A stretch of DNA of 64,000 bases from UBA5066 sp048500275 (GTDB taxonomy: Bacteria; Acidobacteriota; Thermoanaerobaculia; UBA5066): positions 1,364,001-1,428,000 of the forward strand of contig JASNYI010000003.1 in the NCBI GenBank assembly GCA_048500275.1, read 5' to 3'. The notes under the pieces are model-generated. The model was not told where the DNA came from. It did not search any database and worked only from the letters and a program-made list of their open reading frames with translations. The position numbers were made by a program, and so were the translations under genes. Position 1 is the first letter of the stretch; the number at the start of each line of letters is the position of its first letter. This document shows, one piece after another, positions 25,333-34,028 of the stretch.

Positions 25333-25599
25333 TCAGAGCGATCCGGCGCCGTTCCTCCCCGGCTCGAGACCCGGGCCGTCGCCGAGGGCGAGAGTCTCCT
25401 CGGCCCGCGCGACGGCCTCGTGCGGGACACCCGCGGCCGCGGCGTGCCGGCGGAGGGCCGCGGGATCGAGGGTCACGCGGCAGCACAGGGCGCCGAAGAC
25501 CGCGGCCCGGAGCGCCTCCGCGTGCTCGGGCGGCGCCTCGAAGTGGCCGTGGACCTCTCCGCGGGGCCGCACGGCGATGAAGACGGTGAGGTCGGGCAT
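25333..25599 (-). CDS. Small hypothetical protein, 88 residues
   Basis: The ATG is preceded by GGAGGA at seven bases, which is the main support for a real gene. The protein reads MPDLTVFIAVRPRGEVHGHF at the start, then an alanine-rich helical region with ALCCRVTLDPAALRRHAAAA and a loose GPGLEPGRNG tail. No domain recognised, no signal peptide. It diverges from the WYL regulator with 86 bases between the starts and may be controlled by it. Confidence 0.5.
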   Translation of the reverse strand: MPDLTVFIAVRPRGEVHGHFEAPPEHAEALRAAVFGALCCRVTLDPAALRRHAAAAGVPHEAVARAEETLALGDGPGLEPGRNGAGSL

Positions 25600-25685
25600 G
25601 GCGGGCTCCTCCGGGCGCTCTCGCGCGCCTTCAGGAATGCGCCCCGGCCTGGGACAGACGGTGTCCTTGGGGCTAACATCGCGCC

Positions 25686-26666
25686 ATGGCGGTGAAGGAC
25701 AGGCCCCTCTTCCGTCGCATCCTCGAGTTCGACGACCTGCTGAGGCGCAAGCGAGCCGTAAATGCGACGAGCCTCGCCACGCGGTGGAAGACGTCGACGA
25801 AGACCGTCCAGCGCTTCGTCGCCTTCATGCGCGACGAGATGGACGCGCCGATCGTCTTCGACCGGAAGCGCGGCTCGTTCCGCTACTCCGACCCGGGCTG
25901 GCACCTGCCCTGGATCCCCGTCGAGGGGCCGGGGCTCTTCGCCATCGGAGTCGCGAGCAAGGTGCTGCAGCTCTACGAGGGGACGCCGGTGGCCGAGGGG
26001 CTGCGCGAGGCGTTCCAGCGCCTCTCGGACGTGATGCCCCCGGAGATCCGCGTCAGCCCCGGCGCGTTCGTCGAGCGCCTCTACATCCACCCGCAGCCGA
26101 TCCGCCTCGTCGACCCCGCCGTCTGGACCGCCGTCGCGACGGCCCTCCGCGAACGGACGGTCCTGAAGGTCCGCTACCAGAAGCCGGGGGGCGAGACGAG
26201 CACGAGGCAGCTCGCCCCGTACGGCCTCGTCCTCGCCGCGGGCGACTGGCTCGTGGCGGCGCACGACCGCGAGGACGCCCCGGGGAACGTGAAGACGTTC
26301 TACGTCGCTCGCATCCGCGAGGCCGTGGCCGGCACCGAGCTCTTCTCCATCCCGAGGGACTTCGACCTGAAGCGGCACTTCGGCGAGACGATCGGCATCT
26401 TCGTCGGGAGCGAGCCGTTCCGCTTCCGGGTCCGCTTCACGAAGTCGATGGCCGCGTGGGTCGCGGAGGTGCGCTGGCACCCGAAGCAGAAGGTGACGCC
26501 GCTGCCGGACGGCGAGCTCGAGCTCGAGCTGCCGGCCGGGTCGCTCTTCGAGGCGCGCCGGTTCGTCCTCTCCTTCGGGCGGGAGGCGAAGGCGATCGCC
26601 CCCCCCGCCCTCCTCGAGGCGCTCGCGGCCGAGACGGAGGAGATGGCCGCGTCGTACCGGGCATAG
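25686..26666 (+). CDS. WYL domain transcriptional regulator
   Basis: 326 residues. N-terminal helix-turn-helix (FDDLLRRKRAVNATSLATRW, KTSTKTVQRFVAFMRDEM), a central WYL domain (VRYQKPGGETSTRQLAPYGL, GDWLVAAHDREDAPGNVKTF) and a C-terminal extension (WCX type) rich in F and V. WYL proteins sense ligands, often nucleotide-related, and regulate defence or DNA-damage genes. The likely targets are itself and the divergent small gene at 25,333; the glycosyltransferase gene starts 52 bases after its stop and may be co-transcribed. Confidence 0.9.
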   Translation: MAVKDRPLFRRILEFDDLLRRKRAVNATSLATRWKTSTKTVQRFVAFMRDEMDAPIVFDRKRGSFRYSDPGWHLPWIPVEGPGLFAIGVASKVLQLYEGTPVAEGLREAFQRLSDVMPPEIRVSPGAFVERLYIHPQPIRLVDPAVWTAVATALRERTVLKVRYQKPGGETSTRQLAPYGLVLAAGDWLVAAHDREDAPGNVKTFYVARIREAVAGTELFSIPRDFDLKRHFGETIGIFVGSEPFRFRVRFTKSMAAWVAEVRWHPKQKVTPLPDGELELELPAGSLFEARRFVLSFGREAKAIAPPALLEALAAETEEMAASYRA

Positions 26667-26718
26667 GGCGACCGGGCGAGGCCGCAACCTTCCGCGGCGC
26701 ACCGCGTACCCTTCGCCG

Positions 26719-28266
26719 ATGAAGAGCGCCGAAGAGAGGCCGCCCGCCCGCCCTGCGTGGGGGCTCCTCTTCGCCGTCGCCGGCGCGAAGCTGGCGATTC
26801 ACCTTGCCCTCGCGAATCGCTACGGCTATTTCCGCGACGAGCTCTACTTCCTCGACTGCGGCCGGCACCTCGCCTGGGGCTACGTCGACGCCGCGCCCGC
26901 CGTCGGCCTCTACGCGAAGGTCGCGCTCCTCCTGGGCGGCTCGCTCCCGGTGCTCCGCGGCATCGCCGCGCTGGCGGGTGCGGCCGTCGTCCTCCTCACG
27001 GGGCTTCTCGCCTGGCGCCTCGGCGGGAGCCGCGCGGCGCAGGGGCTCGCGGCCGTGGCCGCCCTCGCCACGCCCATCTTCCTCGCGATCGCGAGCCTCT
27101 TCTCGATGAACGTCTTCGAGCCTCTCTTCTGGACGGGTTGCGCGTACGTCCTCGTGAGGCTCGCCGACGGCGCCTCCCCGCGGCTCTGGCTCCTCTTCGG
27201 CCTCCTCGCGGGTCTCGGCCTCCTCAACAAGCACTCGACGGCCTTCTTCGGCCTCGCCGTCTTCGCCGGGGTCGTCCTCTCCCCGATGCGTCGCGCGCTC
27301 GGCACGAGGTGGCCGTGGGCCGGGGCGGGCGTCGCCCTCCTCGTCTTCCTCCCGAACCTCCTGTGGCAGGCGGCGAACGGCTTCCCGACGCTCGAGGACC
27401 TCCGCAACGTCGCCCGCACCGGGAAGAACGTCGTCCTCGGCCCCGGCGAGTTCGTGATGCAGCAGGTCCTCCAGCAGGGGCCGCACCTCCTGCCTCTCTG
27501 GCTCGGCGGCCTCGCCTGGCTGCTCTTCGCGCGGCGGGGGCGCTACCGCGCGCTCGGCAGCGCCTTCGCCGTCTTCTGCGTCCTGATGTTCGCGATGAAG
27601 GCGAAGGCCTACTACCTGACGCCGATCTTCCCGGTCGTCCTGGCCGCCGGGGCGGTGGGCTTCGACGAGTGGCTCCAGCGGCGGCGGCACCTCGCCGGAC
27701 GCGCCTGGCCCCGCGCGGCCGTAGCGGCCTGGGCCGTCCTCTTCGCCCTCCCCGTCGCCCCGCTCGTCCTGCCGGTCCTCGACCCGGCCGAGTACGTCGC
27801 CTACACGCGGGCGATCGGATTCGAGCCGCCGAAGGCCGAGGTCGCCCACCGCGGGCCGCTGCCGCAGATGTTCGGCGACCAGTTCGGCTGGCCCGAGCTC
27901 GTGTCGAAGGTGGCGGCGGTCTGGAACGGACTGACTCCGGAGGAACGCTCGCGGGGGGCGATCTTCGCGAACAACTACGGCGAAGCGGGGGCGATCAACC
28001 TCTTCGGCCCCGCACACGGCCTTCCTCGCGCGATCTCGGCCCACCAGAACCACTTCTTCTGGGGCCCGCGCGGCTTCCGCGGCGACGTCCTCGTCGTCCT
28101 GCAGGACGACCGCGAGAGCCTCGAGCGCCTCTGCGGCTCCGTCGAGGCGGCCGCCCGGCACGAGCACCCCTGGGGAATGGCCGAGGAGAACGGGGTCATC
28201 TGGGTCTGCCGGGGTCTGAAGACCCCGCTCCCCGAGCTCTGGCCCGGGCTGAAGCACTGGAACTGA
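26719..28266 (+). CDS. Glycosyltransferase family 39-like membrane protein
   Basis: 515 residues with about 11 membrane helices. The GT-C signature is in the first periplasmic loop: YGYFRDELYFLDCGRHLAWG, where Asp and Glu are the catalytic pair of ArnT/PMT-type enzymes using polyprenyl-phosphate sugars. Further helices include GLLAGLGLLNKHSTAFFGLA and LTPIFPVVLAAGAVGFDEWL. The last 110 residues form a soluble domain (MFGDQFGWPELVSKVAAVWN, FANNYGEAGAINLFGP). Acceptor and donor cannot be read from sequence. Confidence 0.87.
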   Translation: MKSAEERPPARPAWGLLFAVAGAKLAIHLALANRYGYFRDELYFLDCGRHLAWGYVDAAPAVGLYAKVALLLGGSLPVLRGIAALAGAAVVLLTGLLAWRLGGSRAAQGLAAVAALATPIFLAIASLFSMNVFEPLFWTGCAYVLVRLADGASPRLWLLFGLLAGLGLLNKHSTAFFGLAVFAGVVLSPMRRALGTRWPWAGAGVALLVFLPNLLWQAANGFPTLEDLRNVARTGKNVVLGPGEFVMQQVLQQGPHLLPLWLGGLAWLLFARRGRYRALGSAFAVFCVLMFAMKAKAYYLTPIFPVVLAAGAVGFDEWLQRRRHLAGRAWPRAAVAAWAVLFALPVAPLVLPVLDPAEYVAYTRAIGFEPPKAEVAHRGPLPQMFGDQFGWPELVSKVAAVWNGLTPEERSRGAIFANNYGEAGAINLFGPAHGLPRAISAHQNHFFWGPRGFRGDVLVVLQDDRESLERLCGSVEAAARHEHPWGMAEENGVIWVCRGLKTPLPELWPGLKHWN

Positions 28267-28330
28267 AGGCCGCCCCGGAAACAGGAACGCCGGGACTCTG
28301 CCCGGCGAAAAACCCTCACGAGGAAAAGAA

Positions 28331-28406
<76 letters not shown>

Positions 28407-28511
28407 ACGCTTTCAAAAGACCAGGGAGGTGCGGGCACCTCCGCGGGGCGGGAAAACTACCATCCCGCTCCGCGACGGTCAAGGCGCCCCGAATTCCCTA
28501 TGATCCCCGCC

Positions 28512-28811
28512 ATGGACACCTATCCGCGAGACCCCGAAGCGCTGAAGAGGCGGGGGATCATCCAGAGGGTCCTGGGCGGGATGAACCTGAGGTTCCCGGG
28601 ACTCTTCGCCCTCCTCGCCGCGGTGACCGTCGCCGACATCCTGATCCCCGACTTCATCCCGTTCGTCGACGAGATCATCCTGGCGCTCCTGACGATGCTC
28701 TTCGCCCTCTGGAAGGACCGCCGGACGACGATCGTCACGACGGCGAAGGCCGGCCCTCCCCTGCCGCCGTCCCGGCCGCCCCTTCCCCCCATTCCGCCCG
28801 ACGCGCGCTGA
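28512..28811 (+). CDS. DUF6116-like small membrane protein
   Basis: 99 residues. One or two membrane helices (FPGLFALLAAVTVADILIPD, FIPFVDEIILALLTMLFALW) followed by a basic stretch KDRRTTIVTT and a proline-rich end. The pattern NLRFPGLFAL ... DFIPFVDEI matches small inner-membrane proteins of the DUF6116 type, whose function is unknown. An ATG four codons upstream (28,500) is an equally possible start; neither has a strong ribosome site. The gene begins about 105 bases after the 5' end of the opposite-strand tRNA gene. Confidence 0.65.
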   Translation: MDTYPRDPEALKRRGIIQRVLGGMNLRFPGLFALLAAVTVADILIPDFIPFVDEIILALLTMLFALWKDRRTTIVTTAKAGPPLPPSRPPLPPIPPDAR

Positions 28812-28838
28812 AGGAGCGCCGGGAGACCCCGGCCGGCA

Positions 28839-29723
28839 CTACCGCATGGCGGAGAAGGTGTCGCAGGCCTTGAGGTCGCCGGTCTGGAGCCCCTTGCGGA
28901 ACCAGGCGACGCGCTGCTCCGAGGAGCCGTGGGTGAACGCGTCCGGCGAGACCCTCCGCCCCGCGGCCCGCTGCATCCGGTCGTCGCCGATCGCCGCGGC
29001 GGCGTTCAGCCCCTCCTCGACGTCCCCGTGCTCGAGGACGCCGCGCTGGGCCGTCTCGTGCCCCCAGACACCCGCGAAGCAGTCGGCCTGAAGCTCGAGG
29101 GCGACGGAGTACGCGTTTTCCCTGCGAGGGTCGGCTGCCTGGCGCTCCCTCACCGCCCGGTCGATCCCGAGGAGGTGCTGGACGTGGTGGCCGATCTCGT
29201 GGGCGATGACGTAGGCCTGCGCGAAGTCACCGGGCGCCCCGAAACGGTCCTTCAGCTCGGAGTAGAAGCCGAGGTCGATGTAGACCTTCTGGTCGCCGGG
29301 GCAGTAGAACGGCCCGGTCGAGGAGCCCGCGTAGCCACAGGCCGAGTCGACGCCGTCCGTGAAGAGGACGAGGCGGGCGTCCTCGTAGGGCCGGCCGGCC
29401 GCGGGGAGAAGCCTGGCCCAGGTCGCCTGCGCGTCGTCGAGGACGAACGAGACGAAGTCGACGAGCTCTTCCTCGGCCGGGTCGGCGACTCCACCGCCTC
29501 CCGGAAGCTGCTGGCCCGTCGAGACTTCGGCGCTCGGGGCGAGGGCTCCCCCACCGCCCACGAGGGAGAAGAAGTCCTTCTTGAAAACGAGGCTCAACAC
29601 GGCGAGAAGGAGGAACCCGCCGATTCCGAGCTTCAGCCCCGGGCCGCGTCCGCCTCCGTACGCGCCACCGACGCCCCGCCGGTCCTCGAGGTTCACGCTT
29701 CGCTTGCCGCGGGTCCACTTCAT
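28839..29723 (-). CDS. YpfJ-type neutral zinc metallopeptidase
   Basis: 294 residues from an ATG with GAGGAGGG upstream. A single N-terminal membrane helix (GPGLKLGIGGFLLLAVLSLV) anchors a periplasmic zinc-peptidase domain. The motif HEIGHH at residues 175-180 gives two zinc ligands and the catalytic Glu, and Glu210 in ALELQADCFAGVWG is the probable third ligand. Cysteines in SACGYAG and FYCPGDQ may form a disulfide typical for the family (KPN_02809/YpfJ). Length and order agree with the family. Substrate unknown. Confidence 0.93.
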   Translation of the reverse strand: MKWTRGKRSVNLEDRRGVGGAYGGGRGPGLKLGIGGFLLLAVLSLVFKKDFFSLVGGGGALAPSAEVSTGQQLPGGGGVADPAEEELVDFVSFVLDDAQATWARLLPAAGRPYEDARLVLFTDGVDSACGYAGSSTGPFYCPGDQKVYIDLGFYSELKDRFGAPGDFAQAYVIAHEIGHHVQHLLGIDRAVRERQAADPRRENAYSVALELQADCFAGVWGHETAQRGVLEHGDVEEGLNAAAAIGDDRMQRAAGRRVSPDAFTHGSSEQRVAWFRKGLQTGDLKACDTFSAMR

Positions 29724-29854
29724 GGCACGGCCCTCCTCGCGCTTCACGAAAGAATAACGGTACAGATCGCCCGTCGGTGGATAAGATCCCAGACCTCTTG
29801 TCGCGCATCCCGCACCCCCACCCCGCGCGCACTTCACTCCCAAGGGAGATCCAT

Positions 29855-32800
29855 ATGAACAGCTCGGCCCGCAGAGTCGCCCTCGTTTCGCTCGTCGTCC
29901 TCGCCCTGATCGCCGTGGGAGCCGCGGGTCCCGCGGCGGCCCAGCCGACGGAGCTGTTCTTCTCCGAATACGTGGAGGGCAGCTCGAACAACAAGGCCGT
30001 CGAGATCTACAACGGAACGGGCTCGGCCGTGGACCTCACCGCCGGCGGCTACCACCTGCTGTTCTACTTCAACGGCAACACGACGGTCGGCTTCACCCTC
30101 GCATTGTCCGGAAGCGTGCCCGCGGGCGACACCTGGGTCGTCGCACCGACGAACGCGAACGCGACGATCCTCGGCCTCGCGGACCAGACATTCGGAACCG
30201 CCTGGTTCAACGGCGACGACGCCGTCGTCCTCCGCAAGGGCGGCGCGGCCGGGGCAATTGTGGACGTCATCGGCCAGATCGGCTTCGACCCGGGCAGCGA
30301 GTGGGGAACCGGACTCGTGTCGACCGCCGACAACACGCTTCGCCGGAAGCCCGGTGTCTGCGCGGGCGATACGGACGGCAGTGACGCGTTCAACCCGGCG
30401 ACGGAGTGGGACGGCTTCGCGCAGGACACCTTCGATGGCCTCGGGAGCCATAGCGTCTCCTGCACCGTCCCCGATGCCGCCCCGGGCGTCGCATCGACCA
30501 CCCCCGCCAACGGGGCCACGGATGTCGCCGCCACGACCTCGCTCACCGTCACCTTCAGCGAGCCCGTGAACGTCGCGGGGAGCTGGTTCCAGATCGTCTG
30601 CGCGACTTCCGGCACCCGAAACGTTGCCGACACCGTCGTCTCCGGCGGCCCGACGACGTTCACGATCGACCCGACCACGGACTTCGCCGCCGGCGAGTCC
30701 TGCACCGTCACGGTCTTCGCGGCTCAGGTCACCGACCAGGACACGAACGACCCGCCTGACACCATGGCGGCGAACTACGCCTGGTCATTCACGACGGCCT
30801 CGCCGCTCCCGGCCCTCTCCGTGAACGACGTCTCGATCATCGAAGGGAACTCCGGGCAGACCCAGCTGGCGTTCACGGTCACGCTGTCGGCGCCGAGCGC
30901 CAGCCCCGTCCAGTTCGACTTCACGACCGCCGACGGCACCGCGACGACGGCCGACAACGACTACGTCCTCGCGTCCGGAACTCTGGCGACGATCGCCGCC
31001 GGGGACACGACTTACCCGATCAACGTGACGATCAACGGCGACACGACCGTCGAGCCGGACGAGACGTTCTTCGTCAACCTCTCGAGCCCCGTCAACGCCG
31101 TGATCTCCGACGGGCAGGGCATCGGGACGATCCTGAACGACGACTTCACGCCGATCCACACGATCCAGGGGAACGGGCTCGCCTCGACCTACGACGGGAG
31201 CGTCGTCACGACGACCGGCGTCGTGACGGCGCTCAAGTTCAACAACGGCTTCTTCATCCAGGAGCCCGACGCCACCGTCGACGCCGACCCGCAGACGTCC
31301 GAGGGGCTGTTCGTCTACACCGGCTCGGCGCCCGCCGTGGCCGTCGGCGACCTCGTCCGGGTGACCGGCACCGTCGACGAGTACGTCCAGTCCGGGAACT
31401 TCGGAGCGCTCACCGAGCTCGTCGCCCCACTGACCATCACGGTCGTCTCCAGCGGCAACCCGCTCCCGGCTCCCGTCGCGCTCACGACGACGATGCCCTC
31501 GCCTGCGGGGAGCTGGTACCAGCTCGAGCACCTCGAGGGGATGCGCGTCAGCGTTCCCGGCTTCGAGGTGGCCGCCGCGACGGACGGAAACCCCGGCGGG
31601 AACTACACGACCGGGACCTCCTTCGGCGACTGCTACGGCGTCGTCCCCGGCCTCGACCGACCCTTCCGCGAGCCCGGCATCGCCTTCCCGAACGACCCCC
31701 CGTCGGGGACGACGATCCCGCCGCTCCTCCGGTTCGACTCGAACCCCGAGCTCCTCCGCATGGACACCGACGGGCAGGTCGGCGCCACCCGGCACAACCT
31801 CTCGGCCCGGACCGTCCTCCCCGCCTTCGTCGGCGTACTCGACTACGCCTTCAGCCGCTACTCGATCCTCCCCGACGTCGGCAGCCTGCCGGCCAGCCCT
31901 GCCGAGTTCGGTCCTGCGGCCGTGACGGCTCCTCTCCCGAGCGAATTCACCGTCGCTGCCTACAACCTGCAGCGCTTCTTCGACGACGTGAACGACCCGG
32001 CGATCAGCGAGCCGGTCCTGACGACCGCCCAGTACACCGCGCGCCTCGCGAAGGCGTCGGTCGGCATCCGGAACTACCTGCGGACGCCGGACGTCGTCGG
32101 GGTCGTCGAGGTCGAGAACCTGTCGACTCTCCAGGCGCTCGCAACGCGCATCAGCAACGACGCCATCGCCGCCGCCCAGCCCGACCCGCTCTACCAGGCT
32201 TACCTGATCGAGGGGAACGACGTCGGCGGGATCGACGTCGGCTTCCTCGTGAAGACCTCTCTCGCCGGCGCGAACCCGCGCGTCCAGGTGCTCTCGGTGA
32301 CGCAGGAGCTGGACGGCACGCTCTTCGTGAACCCGGACGCTTCGACGGAGCTCCTGAACGACCGGCCGCCGCTCATGCTCCGCGCCGTGATCCACGGCGC
32401 GAACGGCGGCACCCACCCGGTGACCGTCATCGTCAACCACCTCCGCTCCCTCAACGACGTGGACAGCGAGGACGCCGGCTCGTTCGGCTGGACGACGCTC
32501 GGCCAGAGGGTCCGCGCCAAGAGGCACGCGCAGGCGGTCGACCTCGCGAGCTTCGTCCAGGGTCTCCAGACGGCCGACCCGACAGAGCAGGTCATCCTCG
32601 TCGGCGACTTCAACTCTTTCGACGTGAACGACAGCCTCGGCCACCTGGTCGCGACGATCGCCGGGACTCCCGTCGTCGACGACACCACCGCCGTCCCGGG
32701 CGACGGCGTCGACCTCGTGAACCCGGACCTCGTGAACCTCGGCCCCCTCGTCTCCGCGGGGGAGCGCTACTCCTACGTCTACGAGTTCACGCCCCAGATG

Positions 32801-33895
32801 ATCGATCACGCGCTCGTCAACGCGGCCCTCGTCACGGGAAGCGTCGCCCGGCGCGTCGAATTCGCCCGCATCAACGCCGACTTCCCCGAGGTCGACCGCT
32901 CGACGACGGACGTCCGCCTCTCCGACCACGACCCGCTCGTCGTCTTCGTCCAGTCGCCCGCCCTGCTGACCACCGGCATCACGACGACCATCGTCGACAC
33001 GCCCGACCCGGTCTTCCCCGGAGCGGGGCTCACCTACACGATCACCGTCGCCAACGGCGGACCCGACGCTGCCACGGGGCTCACCCTGACCGACGCCCTC
33101 CCGGCGGGGACGCTCTTCGCCTCGCTCACCTCCCCCGCGGGCTGGAGTTGCGTCACGCCCGTCTTCGGCGCGAACGGTACCGTCACCTGCACGATCGCGA
33201 CGCTCCCGGCCTCCTCGAGCGCGGTCTTCACGCTGAACGTCACCGTCGACCCGGCCGTCGCGCCGGGGTCCGTCCTCTCGAACACCGCCTCCGTCACCCA
33301 GACTTCCACCGAAGGGACCCCCGGCGACGAGTCGGCCACCGCGACGACGACGGTCCAGACGCCTCCGGACGTCTACGCGACCAAGAGCGTCTCCGGGCTC
33401 GCCTTCCCCGGCGCCACGCTGACCTACACGCTCGTCCTCTACAACAACGGCACGACGCCGCAGCTCGACAACCCCGGCGACGAGCTCGTCGACGTCCTCC
33501 CCGCCTCGCTCACGCTCGTCTCGGCCACGGCCGCGTCGGGCACCGCGGTCGCGACGGTCGCGACGAACACCGTGACCTGGAACGGGTCGATCCCCGCGGG
33601 CGGCAGCGTGACGGTGACGATCACGGCCCTCGTCGGCAGCGGCGCTGGCCTCGGCGACGTCATCTCCAACCAGGCGACCGTCTCGTACGACGCCAACGGC
33701 GACGGCACGAACGAGTCTTCGGCGCCGAGCGACGACCCGGCCACCGGGACCCTCGGCGACGCCACGTCGATCACGGTCACGCTCGGCGCGGGCGGCGTGG
33801 CGGTCATCCCCGCGGCCGGCACCGTCGGCCTCGGCCTCCTCGCCCTCCTCGTCGCCCTCGGCGGCGCGCTCCTCGTGGGGCGCCGCCTCTCCTAG
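29855..33895 (+). CDS. ExeM-like extracellular nuclease with adhesion-type domains and sorting tail
   Basis: 1,346 residues, ATG with AGGGAGA seven bases upstream. Order of parts: signal peptide (1-30), lamin-tail domain (about 31-180, FFSEYVEGSSNNKAVEIYNG), bacterial Ig/SbsA-type Big_5 (205-315), Calx-beta (320-425), OB-fold (430-540, GFFIQEPDATVDADPQTSEG), endonuclease/exonuclease/phosphatase domain (about 695-1035) with VGDFNSFDVND near 917 and LSDHDPLVVF near 1022, two DUF11 repeats (1040-1290), and a C-terminal IPAAGTVGLGLLALLVALGG helix ending GRRLS, an IPTL-like sorting signal. ExeM-type nucleases degrade extracellular DNA. The catalytic GDFN and SDH motifs look intact. A strong terminator follows. 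Confidence 0.9.
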   Translation: MNSSARRVALVSLVVLALIAVGAAGPAAAQPTELFFSEYVEGSSNNKAVEIYNGTGSAVDLTAGGYHLLFYFNGNTTVGFTLALSGSVPAGDTWVVAPTNANATILGLADQTFGTAWFNGDDAVVLRKGGAAGAIVDVIGQIGFDPGSEWGTGLVSTADNTLRRKPGVCAGDTDGSDAFNPATEWDGFAQDTFDGLGSHSVSCTVPDAAPGVASTTPANGATDVAATTSLTVTFSEPVNVAGSWFQIVCATSGTRNVADTVVSGGPTTFTIDPTTDFAAGESCTVTVFAAQVTDQDTNDPPDTMAANYAWSFTTASPLPALSVNDVSIIEGNSGQTQLAFTVTLSAPSASPVQFDFTTADGTATTADNDYVLASGTLATIAAGDTTYPINVTINGDTTVEPDETFFVNLSSPVNAVISDGQGIGTILNDDFTPIHTIQGNGLASTYDGSVVTTTGVVTALKFNNGFFIQEPDATVDADPQTSEGLFVYTGSAPAVAVGDLVRVTGTVDEYVQSGNFGALTELVAPLTITVVSSGNPLPAPVALTTTMPSPAGSWYQLEHLEGMRVSVPGFEVAAATDGNPGGNYTTGTSFGDCYGVVPGLDRPFREPGIAFPNDPPSGTTIPPLLRFDSNPELLRMDTDGQVGATRHNLSARTVLPAFVGVLDYAFSRYSILPDVGSLPASPAEFGPAAVTAPLPSEFTVAAYNLQRFFDDVNDPAISEPVLTTAQYTARLAKASVGIRNYLRTPDVVGVVEVENLSTLQALATRISNDAIAAAQPDPLYQAYLIEGNDVGGIDVGFLVKTSLAGANPRVQVLSVTQELDGTLFVNPDASTELLNDRPPLMLRAVIHGANGGTHPVTVIVNHLRSLNDVDSEDAGSFGWTTLGQRVRAKRHAQAVDLASFVQGLQTADPTEQVILVGDFNSFDVNDSLGHLVATIAGTPVVDDTTAVPGDGVDLVNPDLVNLGPLVSAGERYSYVYEFTPQMIDHALVNAALVTGSVARRVEFARINADFPEVDRSTTDVRLSDHDPLVVFVQSPALLTTGITTTIVDTPDPVFPGAGLTYTITVANGGPDAATGLTLTDALPAGTLFASLTSPAGWSCVTPVFGANGTVTCTIATLPASSSAVFTLNVTVDPAVAPGSVLSNTASVTQTSTEGTPGDESATATTTVQTPPDVYATKSVSGLAFPGATLTYTLVLYNNGTTPQLDNPGDELVDVLPASLTLVSATAASGTAVATVATNTVTWNGSIPAGGSVTVTITALVGSGAGLGDVISNQATVSYDANGDGTNESSAPSDDPATGTLGDATSITVTLGAGGVAVIPAAGTVGLGLLALLVALGGALLVGRRLS

Positions 33896-33920
33896 CTCCC
33901 GTCGAGATCCACCGGCCCAG

Positions 33921-33957
33921 GGGGCCGGGAGCCGCGAGGCTCCCGGCCCCTTTCTTT
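33921..33957 (+). terminator. Rho-independent terminator after the nuclease gene
   Basis: GGGGCCGGGAGCC (33,921-33,933) and GGCTCCCGGCCCC (33,938-33,950) pair perfectly over 13 bp around a GCGA tetraloop and are followed by TTTCTTT. Confidence 0.85.
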
Positions 33958-34028
33958 CCCCTCCCGGCCGGGAAGTAGAATCGGCGGCACAACCCGCGAT
34001 CTGAATGCCCGGGCTCGAGGAGGCCTTC

